Below are positions 39,378 to 50,237 of a DNA stretch of 64,000 nt, one piece after another. Positions within the stretch are counted from its first letter, which is position 1. The number at the start of each line of letters is the position of its first letter. The stretch spans positions 372,001-436,000 of the forward strand of contig OZ237738.1 in assembly GCA_965178125.1 (NCBI GenBank). Reading direction: 5' to 3'. The translations under genes were made by a program, and so were the position numbers. The stretch is from Bilabrum cf. latius (Eukaryota > Bigyra: Bicosoecida > Bigyra > Bicosoecida). The notes beneath the pieces are model-generated. The model saw nothing but the letters and a program-made list of their open reading frames with translations, was not told where the DNA came from and ran no database searches.

Positions 39378-41610
39378 TCACCTCCGTCTCGACCTGGATC
39401 CTGCCCTCTTACTGGCCGACTTCTTGGCAGATGCCTTGGGCTTCGCGCTCGCACTGGCCCTGCGGAACCCACCCACGGCCTCGCTCTCCCCGGGGCTGAC
39501 GGACGATCCAAAGGTGCGTGAGTTTCGGCGGCCCCTGGCAGCGGCACGACTCGCTGACGCGACCTTAGGGTTGGATTTGCCTTTCGATTTGCTCTGGCTC
39601 GACTTGGGTGCGGCGGGAGGGGGCGTGGCTGTGGCTGCCCTGCTCCTGCCCTTTGCGACCGGTGCCGGGGACTCTTTGCGCCCCGGAGTTCGCTTCGATT
39701 GCCTGGCCCTAGACGAGGCGCGACCAGCCGATCCCTTGCTACTACTGCTACGGGTTGGGGTTCTGCGAGTCTCCTTGTTCTTCTTCTCGGCCGAGCTCGG
39801 TCCTGAAACGAAGGTGTCACCACCATCCATTGCGTACGTTTGGCTGCCAGTTGAGCCAGGCTGCTTCGGTTCCTTCCCGCTGCCGTGGTTTCCAGCGGGC
39901 TTCCTGATCGGAGTGGTTTGCATGCTGTACCGACGACTCTTTGTATTGTTGTTGGTCTTCCTGGCTGGGGGAGAGTATATGGGATACTTGCGACTGCCCG
40001 TGCTCGACACGCTGCTGCGTCTGCTGTCCGGTTCGACAACTTCCTCCTCCTGCTCCTCTTCCTCTTCCTCCTCGCTCTCGTTCTCGCTCTCGCTCTCTTC
40101 ATCTCTCGGCCCAGGGATGGTCAGCACCTGCATCCCGATCGCATCAGCGATCCCCACGCTTGTGCCAGCACCAAAGGTCAGGCAGCTGGCCGATGTCACC
40201 AGCAGGACGCCCCACACGGTCACATCGCCGGGTGTCACCCCGCCGTACAATTTAGTGCCCATGCCGCTGGGGAACAGCGCGAAGGCCAGCCCGGGCATGC
40301 AAGCCACCGCAACCGAAACCCAGGGGTGTCTCACCTCCTCCATGCACAGGTGGGCCCGCATGATGCGCCCGTTGTACTCCGCGAAGGCCATCCCGATGGA
40401 AGTGAGCACCGCGATGGAATTCTCCGGGGAAATGAAGAAGGAGCCCGCGATGGCCGCTCCGGATAGGATCACGATGGGGAGGAGGCGCTCGAGCGCGGCC
40501 GTTGTTCCTCCAGCGACGTGACCCTCATCTTCGTCCTCGTCCTCGTCTTCGTCTTCGCTGTCGATGTGGCTGCAGCGGCGGCGGTGACGGCGGCCCCGCC
40601 TGGCCCGTGCCAGTTGGGCCGCGTGCTTGCGGTCCATTTCCCGCACCACTGTCCATATGGCCTCGAGGAGGGTGACGAGCCCGCCGGCCAGGAAGACGAC
40701 GAGACACACCTGCAGCATGGTCCAGCCCCCGAGGCTATCCTGCGGTGCGTGCCACAGCTCCTTACCGACGATCGCGGTGATGAGGTGGCCGACCACGATG
40801 AGGATGATGCCTTCGTTGGGCCCGTTGATGACCGGCAGGACGAACTTGGCCGTGTGGTACTCCTCCCAGCTGGCCGCCAGGAAGGCCACGTTTGGGGCCA
40901 CCCACATGATGGCCTGCTGCCAAGGCTCGCTGGCTCGGATAGTTGCCATCAAGATGAACGTAGAGAGCTGCGGGGATTTGCAATTGCGGCGATTAGTGCT
41001 TCAATGGACACAATCAGCTGAGAGTGTTTGAAGCTGAGTTCTGCGCATGGACGTGGGGACTGGTCGACTCACCACGCCCGAGTTGATGGCGTCACAAAAG
41101 TGATCGAAAAATGCCCCCAGTGGACTGCCTGTACCAGTTCGCCTAGCCTGTTTGCCATCCATGTTGTCAAGTGTTTGGTATGACAGCAAGCAGACGGCCG
41201 CCAAAACCGCAACCACTTGACTCGAAAGCCCCCCTTCTGCATTCACCTACCATTCCCACATTGAAACTATGTAAGAAAAGACGATGAGCGCGAGTCCAGA
41301 CAGGGTGATCGCATTTGGTCTGCGCGATGAGAAGACTCCGATCACGAATATTAAGAAGCACGAAATGCCCTCCTTGCGCGAACTCAAGTAAGCTTTAGTG
41401 CGCAAGTAACTACTCTGCGAACAACCATACGCATTCGCGCAACAAGATCCCAGCTCACGCCACTGTCAGAGGTACAAAAGCATCGACGCATCTCTACGCT
41501 AGCCCGGACAAAAAATACTTGTAGAGAAAGGATCGATCCTCAGCGTTATACTTATAGTTTCGTAACGCATGCTTTCCATGCTTGCTGATCAAAATATCAT
41601 CATCCGCCAT
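39378..41610 (-). CDS. CDP-alcohol phosphotransferase (ethanolamine/choline phosphotransferase)
   Basis: Three exons, 41610-41459, 41319-41073 and 40967-39378, total 1,989 nt (662 aa), ending in TGA. The first exon matches the CEPT/EPT N-terminus ('LRNYKYNAEDRSFLYKYFL') and splices to give 'VPLTVAPNAITLSG'. The catalytic CDP-alcohol phosphotransferase motif D-G-x2-A-R-x8-G-x3-D-x3-D is at residues 105-127. Later multiple membrane segments carry 'EEYHTAKFVLPVINGPNEG', typical of EPT/CEPT. The enzyme makes phosphatidylethanolamine or phosphatidylcholine from diacylglycerol and the CDP-base in the ER. Unusual features are an Asp/Glu run between membrane segments and a C-terminal Ser/Lys/Arg-rich tail of about 250 residues not usual in the family. 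Two TAGs are in frame. It converges on MMACHC (153 bp between stops). Confidence 0.93.
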
Positions 41611-41765
41611 GGCAAGCATCGTAGTTGCCGGAGCTTGCAAACGGGCCGCCAAACTCGGCGCCGCGCACTGGCGTCTGGAGGTTCCGCTATTGACCACACA
41701 GCCCCACCGGGCCTTTGCTAGCAAGTAACTCAAGGGAAATGGCAGCAAGTTCGCGCAGATGCTCC
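41611..41765. promoter_or_regulatory. Divergent promoter region, phosphotransferase / mL49
   Basis: 155 bp separate two divergent start codons (41610 minus, 41766 plus). The stretch must contain both transcription start regions unless the 5' untranslated regions overlap. No specific motif was identified. Confidence 0.5.
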
Positions 41766-42291
41766 ATGGCGGTTGGTTCACTTATGAGAAAGCATTCGCA
41801 GAGAGCTCTTAAGAAACTGCGCGGCCACCCTGCTGTATGGAGGCATAGGCTCGGCCTACCAAAGGAACGCGCAACTCCGGAGCCCCTCAAGTGAGCCTCA
41901 CGGCTGCATACTTGTGTCGCAACTGATATTTGCTAGTTTTTATAATAATGCGCTGCTATTGCATTCTTTCTAACGCAGGTGGTCACCAAAACCAGTTGAG
42001 ATCCCTTTCCATGGTTGGGTGCCCCCGTCAGGCGAAACTCCTGACGGCGTCCCGTTCGTTGTTGACCGCACGGCGAAAGGAAAGTCTGTGCCCGTGTATA
42101 GAGATATTAGGCACGGTCGCACGAAGGTATACACTGTGTTGCGAAGGTACCGGGGCGACGAGAAGGTGCTAGCTGAGGAGCTTTCCAAGGTTTGCTACGG
42201 GGAGCCCGTCGATATCCGACCCGGCCGACTCTAGGTGCCAGGGGACCATAAAGTTCGCGTTAGAAATTGGCTGTACGGCCTCGGGTTCTGA
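41766..42291 (+). CDS. Mitochondrial ribosomal protein mL49 (IMG2 family)
   Basis: Two exons, 41766-41890 and 41979-42291 (88-nt intron, phase 2, donor GTGAGC, acceptor CGCAG), encode 145 aa. The basic N-terminus ('MRKHSQRALKKLRGH') fits a mitochondrial targeting sequence. The IMG2 domain is clear: 'FVVDRTAKGKSVPVYRDI', 'GRTKVYTVLRRYRGD' and the C-terminal 'VRVRNWLYGLGF'. It is a structural protein of the mitochondrial large ribosomal subunit. One TAG (42232-42234) lies between the β-strand block and the final helix; reading it as stop would remove the conserved 'WL-x2-LGF' end. Terminates at TGA 42289. Divergent from the phosphotransferase gene. Confidence 0.9.
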
Positions 42292-43157
42292 GCGACGGTG
42301 CTCTTGAGGCAGGGAGCCGGCAGGTTGAGGCTGCTCTGCCTCACGGATGAGCTGCGGGTGCGGGGCCAAATTGAACGACTTTCTCACAAACCAGCAGCAT
42401 GCCCCACGCCCGGTTGTATGTGATTCTTTCCAGAGAATTGCTTGTGAACCAACGGAGCGCACGTCGGGGCGCAGTTACAAACCTTTTCTGCTGTGTACTC
42501 CCAGGCTGGGCTGCCACCTTGCATTTGGGCTGCCTGTGGGCTGGCTGATAGCCCATGCAGGTCCCACCGTGATTGCGCAGACGTGTTACACCATGAAAGT
42601 TGCCGGTATGAGCCCATGGTGTCGTTCTGTGTAGGAATGAGAGCGCCGTGAGGGCACCGGACGGGGTGCGACCACGTCAAGTCGGAACGTGGCCTTGCGA
42701 CTACCAGTTTGAATAAAATGCAGAAGAGATGCATCGAAGTGGTAGTTGATGGATGAAATTTGTCATTTCCGCGTCGATTATGGTTGGAGGTCTTCTGTGG
42801 AGGGAGTAATTGCTGCTTCGGGAAAACCGGGCAAGTGCTCAGCCGCGATTTCGACCCGGCGTGTCTTGTCCGTGAAGGCTTCCTGGGACAAACTCTCGAT
42901 CAAATCGGCGACTCATACAAACAATCAACTAGTTGGACCACCACGCGGTTCTGTAATGCCAGCAGGTCGCGTTCAAGAGCATGCCACTTTTTTTGGTGCA
43001 AAACAGAACTCGGAGCGAGCAAATCGTGCGGATCCGCGACCGAGCAGCACGACGCTATTCACTCTTTTAGGCAACTATTCCAAGTAATACTGAGTCTAAT
43101 CGAAGCAGACGATTTGCATTGACCTGTACCTTCACGGCTAGTACCCTACCAGCGATA
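42292..43157. other. Intergenic region without a supported gene
   Basis: Between mL49 and the cold-shock-like gene. The longest plausible frame starts at the ATG at 42749 and runs 112 codons to a TAA at 43085 on the plus strand; other short frames occur on both strands. None has a recognisable motif, and none gains a partner exon by splicing that I can see. The composition is closer to A+T than neighbouring exons. I treat it as mostly non-coding. Confidence 0.4.
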
Positions 43158-45596
43158 ATGTCATCAACACGTGCGGATTCCGTCACTCCGCTAAGCATGC
43201 CGAAACCCACTACTATATCGGTATCATTCGAGCAATCTCAGCCAAAGCTGGAATCAGTACGTGAGATAGATATAGTGTATACCTCATGCTGGCTTTGGGC
43301 TGCTAAGCAGCCTTCAAACAACCGTGCTGCATGCAATTCGTCGAGAATGCTTGAATTCGCTGTCCTACTTTGAACGCAATTCGTCTGGAAGTCGCGAAGC
43401 GCGTCCCATATGTCGACTAGTCTGGTTCTTCATTATAATTCTTGTACAGCTACCGTTTTCGCCTGCGCAGCGTTCGCTCAAACCGAGAAGTTGGACAGGA
43501 AGCTACCCAGCATCCTGTAGTTGCGAGCAGCGATCCATGAGCGCAAGAAGTACGTGGTCAACTCTTGGCACTTGGACGGATCGCACGGCTGGCTTCAATT
43601 GGTTGAAAATGAAGTCCCAGAAGGGCTGAAAGGCATCGCCAACCGTAGAGTGTACGCACACCACACCGCCGTGCTTCTAGACGACCCCCGGTGCTCTGTG
43701 CTGGCAGCGGGACAAATCGTTGAGTGTTCCATGGGCCCTAATCCGGCTGCTGAGTACTCAGATTAGCCTCTTGTCGCCGCTGATGTTCAGATGGTAGGAG
43801 GTGGCGCCCTCAGCGGGTCTCCACGGAGGACGGGCCCGGACCTCCCGCAGCCTCGGCACACCAAGCACCGAGGCAACTACAACTGCCCCAAGCTGGCGCG
43901 CCCGCCTCGTACGAGAACAAAGGCCAAGCGGTCTCCTCCTGAGCTCATGCGGCGCGTGCACTGCGCGTGGGAGGCAGGCCCGCTCACCGAATTGGAGGGC
44001 GAGGACGAGCGCGACTCATTCGGCGAAGCGGGACAAGTGCCCCAGCTCAAGCCGGGGGCAGCAGCAACACAAGTCGAGGCCTCCATTCTGGGCCAGTTCG
44101 ATCCTCCAATGAGCCCCCGCAGCCATGCCGGCCCCTGTGCACGGCAGCCAATCATCTGCGGGACTCCTGCCGCCGGGTGGAAGGTGCTGTCCGGCGAGTG
44201 CACCCCCATGCAGTGCACCCCAGGCGGGGCCTCCCTCGGATCATCCACCGTACAGCGCACGCCCCTCGCCCGTGTCTCCGCCAGCGGCCCGGACAGCCCC
44301 GGCGCCTGGGACGCTCTCACTGTGAGCACCCAGCTGACCAGCACAAGCGCGAGGAGCAGGGACAGGGAGGGCTCGCTGGACCGGGCCTGGACCGAGAGCG
44401 ACGGGACGTCGACCACGCCACAGCTGCTGGAAGGTGGCAGCGACAGCCTGCATGCAATTGAGTGGGCGGCGCTTCCCTCCCAAGAGGGCGCCGGGGATGT
44501 GGTGCACGCCGGTGGCGTGCCCTTCCGCAACATGCCACCCGTCCCGACCCACCATGTGCGGTTCACCAACGGCCAGCCACTTGTCCGGGTCGTGCGGTCG
44601 CCCCTCGAGGCAGATGCAGCCCCTCCCGCACCTCCAGGACTTGGTGTGCGGGTGCAAGCAAGTGCAGAGCGTGCGCCGCCCGATGTGTTCCCTACGCCCC
44701 ACATGGCCGCCCATCTGCGAGCTGCAAGTCAGGCTCGACGGGAGGTGCGCCATCCCAGGCCCTGGCCACAGCCCGCGCCTCGGGCGGATCCCGGGACGGT
44801 CCAGTCGCCGTGGACCTCAAAGGACGCCATGCACAGCGGGCCGTTTGATGAGTGCACGGCCGCTCCAGCCCCGGTGTCCCCGCACTCGCGCGGGATGAGG
44901 CGCAGCTCGCTCAGCAGTGACTACGGTGGGCTGTGGGAGCTGGCAGCCGTGGACGGCGTCGCTGGGCGCTGGCTGGAGGAGGAGCTCAAGACCGCCCATG
45001 TGATGGGTAGTAACGGCGACAATGACGCTGCCCCTGCTGCCAGCGGTGCTGGGCGAGGGGGGGCGGGCACCAGAGGAGGAGCACCAGCACCTCCACCGGC
45101 ACCCCTGCCATACGGCGAGCTGCACAGGAGGCAAAGGGAGCTCACGAAGTAGCAAAAGATGGAGCGAAGGAGCTAGCAGAGGAGGAGGAATAACATCGTG
45201 AATGGTCCCGCGGTGCAGTGCCAGTGGGGAGCCACCCAGGAGGAGGAGGAGGAGGAGGAGGAGGAGGAGGTAGAGGCGGGCAGCTGCGTAGCTACTGCCC
45301 GTCACGCAGCCGGCCAAGTCGAAGGCAACCACGGGCGCGGTGCACCGGTGGAGCAAGGCACGGTGCCAGCCCCCGCCGCCCCCAGAGCGCAGCAGGTGGC
45401 CGGGGTCCGTCTCCCGGCACAGCCGGACGACATGTCGGAGCGGGAGCGGCAGTGCCTGCTGCGGCTGCACCGCGACCACGCCGCCTCGTTCGGGGTGCAG
45501 CTGGAGCGGCTCGCTGTCGCCCTGCCGATCTCTGGCCTCATGCACCTCCAGACCTACGAGACTGCGTGGTGCCGAAGGTGCTTGGCATCCCAGTAA
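43158..45596 (+). CDS. Cold-shock-domain-like protein with long disordered tail
   Basis: Two exons, 43158-43260 and 43471-45596 (210-nt intron, phase 1), give 742 aa ending in TAA at 45594-45596. Residues about 62-140 resemble a cold-shock/OB fold: 'YVVNSWHLDGSHGWLQLV' for the first strands, then 'VYAHHTAVLLDD' at the position of the family's 'VFVHxSA', and 'LAAGQIVECSMGP' at the 'G-x-x-VEF' strand. Cold-shock domains bind single-stranded nucleic acid, so an RNA-binding role is likely but inferred. The remaining 600 residues are Pro/Ser/Gly/Ala-rich with a glutamate run (45240-45270), ending in a helical block ('ERERQCLLRLHRDHAASFG'). TAGs are in frame at 43518, near 43764, near 45150 and near 45174. 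The first exon is a prediction; the domain call is moderate because key RNP aromatics are only partly conserved. Confidence 0.7.
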
Positions 45597-45740
45597 ATCC
45601 CTCAGCTGGGACCCTGTGGCCCCAACAGGGCGGTTGAAAGCTCCGCATTCGTTGAAACTGTGAATCTCAAAATACACGCTACATTACTATCAGTTGCAGC
45701 TTCTGGCACTGTTTGGGCTCTACAGGAGCTCTACGGCGAT

Positions 45741-46311
45741 ATGGAGAAGCCTCAAGTATCATTTGATGAAGAGGGAAGAATAAGGGTACTGGACCCGGAG
45801 AAGTTCAGGCAGACAGAGCAGCTTGAAAGCGAATGCCGCTCCTTTGTGCAGAGTGAGGCGATTTTAGTTCCAACAGCTATGAGGCTGTCATGCTTCCAGT
45901 AGGCCACCGAATGCCACATCCCCGTTGAATTTTGTGTATCGCAGAAATAAGATAGTTTAGCGAGGGTGTTCACGGGATCTTGGAGATCCTGCGGGCCCAA
46001 GCGAAAAGTATTGAATCGGCTAAATTGCGGGTGAGGCAAGAACCGCCACCGCAACAGAGCAGTAACACTCACGACAGCCTCACATTTACATTATGATGGC
46101 TGGTTGATCCTACGAGTCGCAGGCCCTTGGACAGCGTATTTTGCATTCGAGCGAAGCCGACAACAGAAGGCGAAAAAAGGAGCAGCTGGAAGCGTTGATC
46201 GCGGAGAAATAGGCAGAGCTCGAGAGGCTTCGAGTTGAGCATGAAAGTTTGGAGGCGATCGAGAAGGAACAGGTCAAGACAATTGAGAAGATGATGAATA
46301 ACGAGATTTGA
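45741..46311 (+). CDS. IFT20: Intraflagellar transport protein IFT20
   Basis: Three exons, 45741-45852, 45945-46030 and 46123-46311, separated by two 92-nt introns, encode 128 aa ending in TGA; the usual family length is about 130. 'SFDEEGRIRVLDPEKFRQT' matches the family N-terminus. The second exon begins 'KIRQFSEGVHGILEIL' and the third carries a long coiled coil ('QLEALIAEK', 'AELERLRVEHESLEAIE'). IFT20 is an IFT-B complex subunit that links Golgi sorting to cilium assembly, so this organism builds a flagellum. Two TAGs are in frame: 45953-45955 coincides with the conserved Gln of the family 'KI-x-QF' motif, and the other lies within the coiled coil after 'IAEK'. Converges on the sterol reductase gene. 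Confidence 0.93.
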
Positions 46312-46485
46312 AACACTGCCAGTATAGACCAATGCCAGCGGCAACGGCAACAGTCGGCGCTTGCATCCAATGTATGAAGCTGCACATGCGAGACACCCGT
46401 CCACTGGCACAGCCACAGCTTGCCAGCAGAGCACTCATCTCGGAGGCATGGCTCCTTGGACTCGCACGCCCTCGCCGAGACCCCG

Positions 46486-48201
46486 TCACTCCGCCTCGGC
46501 TTGCCGCCCCCTCGCCGTCTGCCTCCTTCGCCCCTTGGCCGCGTCGCCCTTCCCCGACGATGCCCCCGCACCTGCAGCTGCGCCGCTCTCCACAGAGCCA
46601 CCATTGGCCTGCCCCGCAGCCGCATCGAGCGTCCCGTTGCTGCCTGCCTCTGCCTACTTGCCCAGGGACACGGGAGCTGCCGAGGATGCTGCCTGCCTCC
46701 AGCGCGCCATCCACTCGTCACACACCTTGGCGGCCATGGCCACCTCCGCCTGCTCCCTGGGAAAATCGCCCCCGAGCGCGGCGGCGAGCTTGCCCCGGTG
46801 CGAGACCCACTTCACGTCTCCCCTGACCCTCGCCGCAGACAGCACCCCCAGGCGGACGAGGGCGTCGGCACCCCTCGCCAACTTGACGTTGAAGCCAGAG
46901 AGGTATGGCCGGATCACGGGCTCGATGAGCACAGCCACTTTCATAAACCAGGGGGTCAGCTCGGTGGCCACGAAGCCGGGGCACATGACCATGGACCGCA
47001 TGGTCGAGGTGGAGGAGGACGAGGAAGAGGATGGCGGCGAAGATCCCGCACCCCTGCGCTGCGACTCGCCGCCTTGTTCCCTGGCATCTGACTGTTCCCT
47101 GAGCCTCCTGTCCAGCTCCACGTTAAGCATGTCCACCACGTACTTTGCCTCCCCGTAGCTTTCGCAGTGGCGAGGGGGGGCAGGAGCTCGATGCCCTCCG
47201 TCGCCCGCTCCAGCAGTGGCACTGGACTCACTTGACGCTGCCCCCACCTGCGGGACCTGGACCGAGATGGCATCCCAGTTCCTGAAATGCTTGGAAGCCG
47301 CCCGGCTGGAGGTCCAAATCACCCTGGCACCGCCCCCGCCCGCCAGTTCCCTGTCGTCCAGCCACAAGCCCTCTCCCTCCCTCGTCAGCCCGTTGAAGGC
47401 CCAGTCGCCCCCCCCCTGAGCAAGCACGTCACGGCGGGTGGGCTGTTCCCTGTCGCGGTCGCTCTTGTCGATCCCAGAGGAGTCCACCACGGGAACGCGG
47501 CCTCGCTTGAGCACGCCCGAGGCGAGCAGCTGCTCGGTGAGGAACAGGTGGCCGAGCACGTGCGTCGAGAAGAGGAAGGGAGCGCCCCCCGTGGTGGGGG
47601 CCCGGTCGTGGGCCTCGAGCGGCTGGGGCAGCGTGTGGGGAGAGTCTCGCGAGGAGCGGCCGGTCTCCAAAAAGTAGCCGAGGTTGCCGTTCCCAAGGGC
47701 CTCGAAAAAAGTGAGAGTGCGCACGTGCGACGTGGGCATGATGCCCGCGTTGAGGTACAGGAGGTCCACGCGTGGGAGCCTCCGCTCTATTTCTTTGGCA
47801 GCCGAAGCAACAGACCCCGGACTTGAGACGTCAATTAGAATGAGGATGGGAGGCGGCGCGCCCCCTTCCTCTGCGCAAGTCTTCACGCGCACGAGCGCCT
47901 TGGTGCCGCGCTGTCGCGATCGGCAGCCCAGCGCAACCTTCACGCCACATCGTGCGAGAGTCTCTGCGAGTTCCAGGCCGATGCCGCTGTTTGCACCAGT
48001 AATGAACGCGATCAGGCCATCTGAAGAACTCCGTACCACCTGGCGCAGGCGTCTCTGCGCCAGCTTTCGCTAGGCAGCTTCATAGGAATCTAGCTCGCTG
48101 CCACGGTAGGCGAGAACCAGAGCGATCAATCCCACCAATGCAAGCAGGCCAAAAACTAAGTAGTGAACCAGACCCACAGGTTCCGTGCCATCCATCGCCA
48201 T
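46486..48201 (-). CDS. HSD17B7/ERG27-like 3-ketosteroid reductase
   Basis: Single exon, 571 aa, ATG 48201 to TGA 46488-46486. A predicted N-terminal membrane helix ('VFGLLALVGLIALVLAY') precedes a short-chain dehydrogenase fold: cofactor motif 'TGANSGIG' near residue 69, 'DLLYLNAGIMP' (a hallmark of the ERG27/HSD17B7 group), 'VIWTSS' with the catalytic Ser, and 'YGEAKYVVDML' with the Tyr-x3-Lys pair at about residues 349-353. The ERG27 group reduces the 3-keto group during C-4 demethylation of sterols at the ER. Compared with the family it has low-complexity inserts (Glu/Gly-rich about 47320-47460, poly-Ser near 47010) and a charged tail of about 56 residues beyond a TAG at 46656. Another TAG sits after 'YEAA'. 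A different SDR substrate remains possible. Confidence 0.85.
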
Positions 48202-48444
48202 GCAATTGTGGTCGGTGGATCTTAATCCGTTTGCTGCAGCCAATGATGCAGTGCACTGCCGGCACTGGCAGTGCCAGTGGCAGTGCCAGCAGCCTGAGGT
48301 GAGGTGTGCAGCATGCCTGTAATGTGATGCTGCGTGTGCAAATGTGGGGCTGGGCGGCGATCGACACGAGATGCAGTGATCAAATCCGTAAATCTGCGTC
48401 CAAACCATAAGCAAGCGCTATGCGTACCGGCCACGCAGCCGGTT

Positions 48445-50178
48445 TCATCCACTTCCGCCCCGCCCTGCTCCCATGGGCGTAGTGAGCATCGCTGTGGAGT
48501 CGAGCAGAAACTGCGCATCATCCCGCAAGCTGCTACTGCTACTGCTGCTGCTGCTGCTGCTGCTGGCCATCCCATTCGCCGCCGCGCCACCCTCCCCATG
48601 CCCCATCCCGCTACCCCCGGCGTGTGTCCTGACAACTGATGCGCCCCCCATCCCCATCCCCATCCCCATACCCATCCCCATCCGTGCAGCAGCCGTGTGC
48701 TCCGCCTCCAGCGCATCCTGTCCCGCCGCAGCCGAGCCGTCACCGCCTTCAACCGCCGACAGCCTCGCCGCGCTCAGCACCGCCACGCCGGCCTCCTCCT
48801 CCTGGCTCAGACCGTGATGCAGGGGAGACGAGGCGAGCCCCGCTGACGCCCCGGCGAGAGCGCCCGACCGCCCACCGAGCCGCTCCGCACTGGACGGATA
48901 CGCCCCCAGACGGTCCCCCGCAGCAGCCGCAAACGCCGTGCTCGTGTCGTCCCCCAGCCCGCCGCTCCCGCCATCCCCATCCCCATCCCCATCCCCCGTG
49001 CCCGCGGAGCCCCCCATCGGCCGCTGGTTGGCAGGCGACAGGATGCCCTGAAAGCCCACCACCGGGGCCCCAGCCGAAGTTCCACCCGTGGCTGTTGCCA
49101 GCGACGGGGACTTGCTGCCTTGAGCACCTGCATCAGATGGCGAGGACGAGGAGGAGGAGGAGGACTTCCCCGTTGCTGCTGCTGCTGCTCCCCTAATCCC
49201 ATGGGCTCCAGCCACAGAGGCTCCCTTGGCCCCTGCATTCGACTTGTTGCCCCCGAGGGAGATGCCCTGCGTAGACGGGCTCTGCAGGAGGCTGGGAGAG
49301 TGGGAGCTGCGACTAGGGCCAGCGCCAGCACCGGCACCGGCGCCAGACGGGAGGCCACTGCGCGGTCCCACAGGAGGCATCTCGACCATCCGCACATGCA
49401 CCTTCTGCTACTGCTGCTGCAGCTGCTGATACTGGTGACGGTGCGGGGAACCCCCGAACGCAGTGCCCGACGTGCCCCTAGAGCCGTGGCCTGGTGACCC
49501 GCCGGCCCCGTGCCCCACCTGCCTCTACCCTTGCCGCTGCTACTGCTGCGAGTAGGATCGACCGCTCAGAGTGCCCCCCGCCCCGCCCACCGTTGCCGAG
49601 TACTACTGGGCAGCCAGCCCAGCCAATCCCGCCATCCTGCCCATCGACGCCCCCTCTACCTCCCTGGCCGCCAGCCCCGCCAGCCCCGCCATACCTATCT
49701 CCGAGGCACCGGAGACCCCCCGCTGCACTGCCAGCACAGACTGCCTGGGACCCATCCCACCCGGGCCACTTCCCACACCACCCCCAGTTTCGCCCTCAAA
49801 CCTCGCCCGCTTCGCCGCCCTGCCTCCCTGCCCCGTGCTGCGGCCATCAACGTCCTCGTCCCCTTCCCCTTCCCCATCGTCGTCCATCTCCACGCTGACG
49901 TTCCCGAAGTCGCCCCGGGCCGCCTGCGCGAGTGCCTCGAGGCCTCCCACGGCGTCCCTGTCCGCACGGGACCGCCTGCCCAGCGTCGTTGACATTCCGG
50001 CTCCGAATCCGCCGCTCGATCGACCCACGGCCACGTCGCCCCCCGGCCCCGACGAGGCGGCCCCCATGGCCGCCATGGTACGTGCTGCTGCGGAGGAGGA
50101 CCCCTCCCCGGCCATGTAAGAGGACCCGTGCACCTGATAGTACTGCTACTGCTGCTATTGCTGCTATTGCTGCTGCTA

Positions 50179-50237
<59 letters not shown>

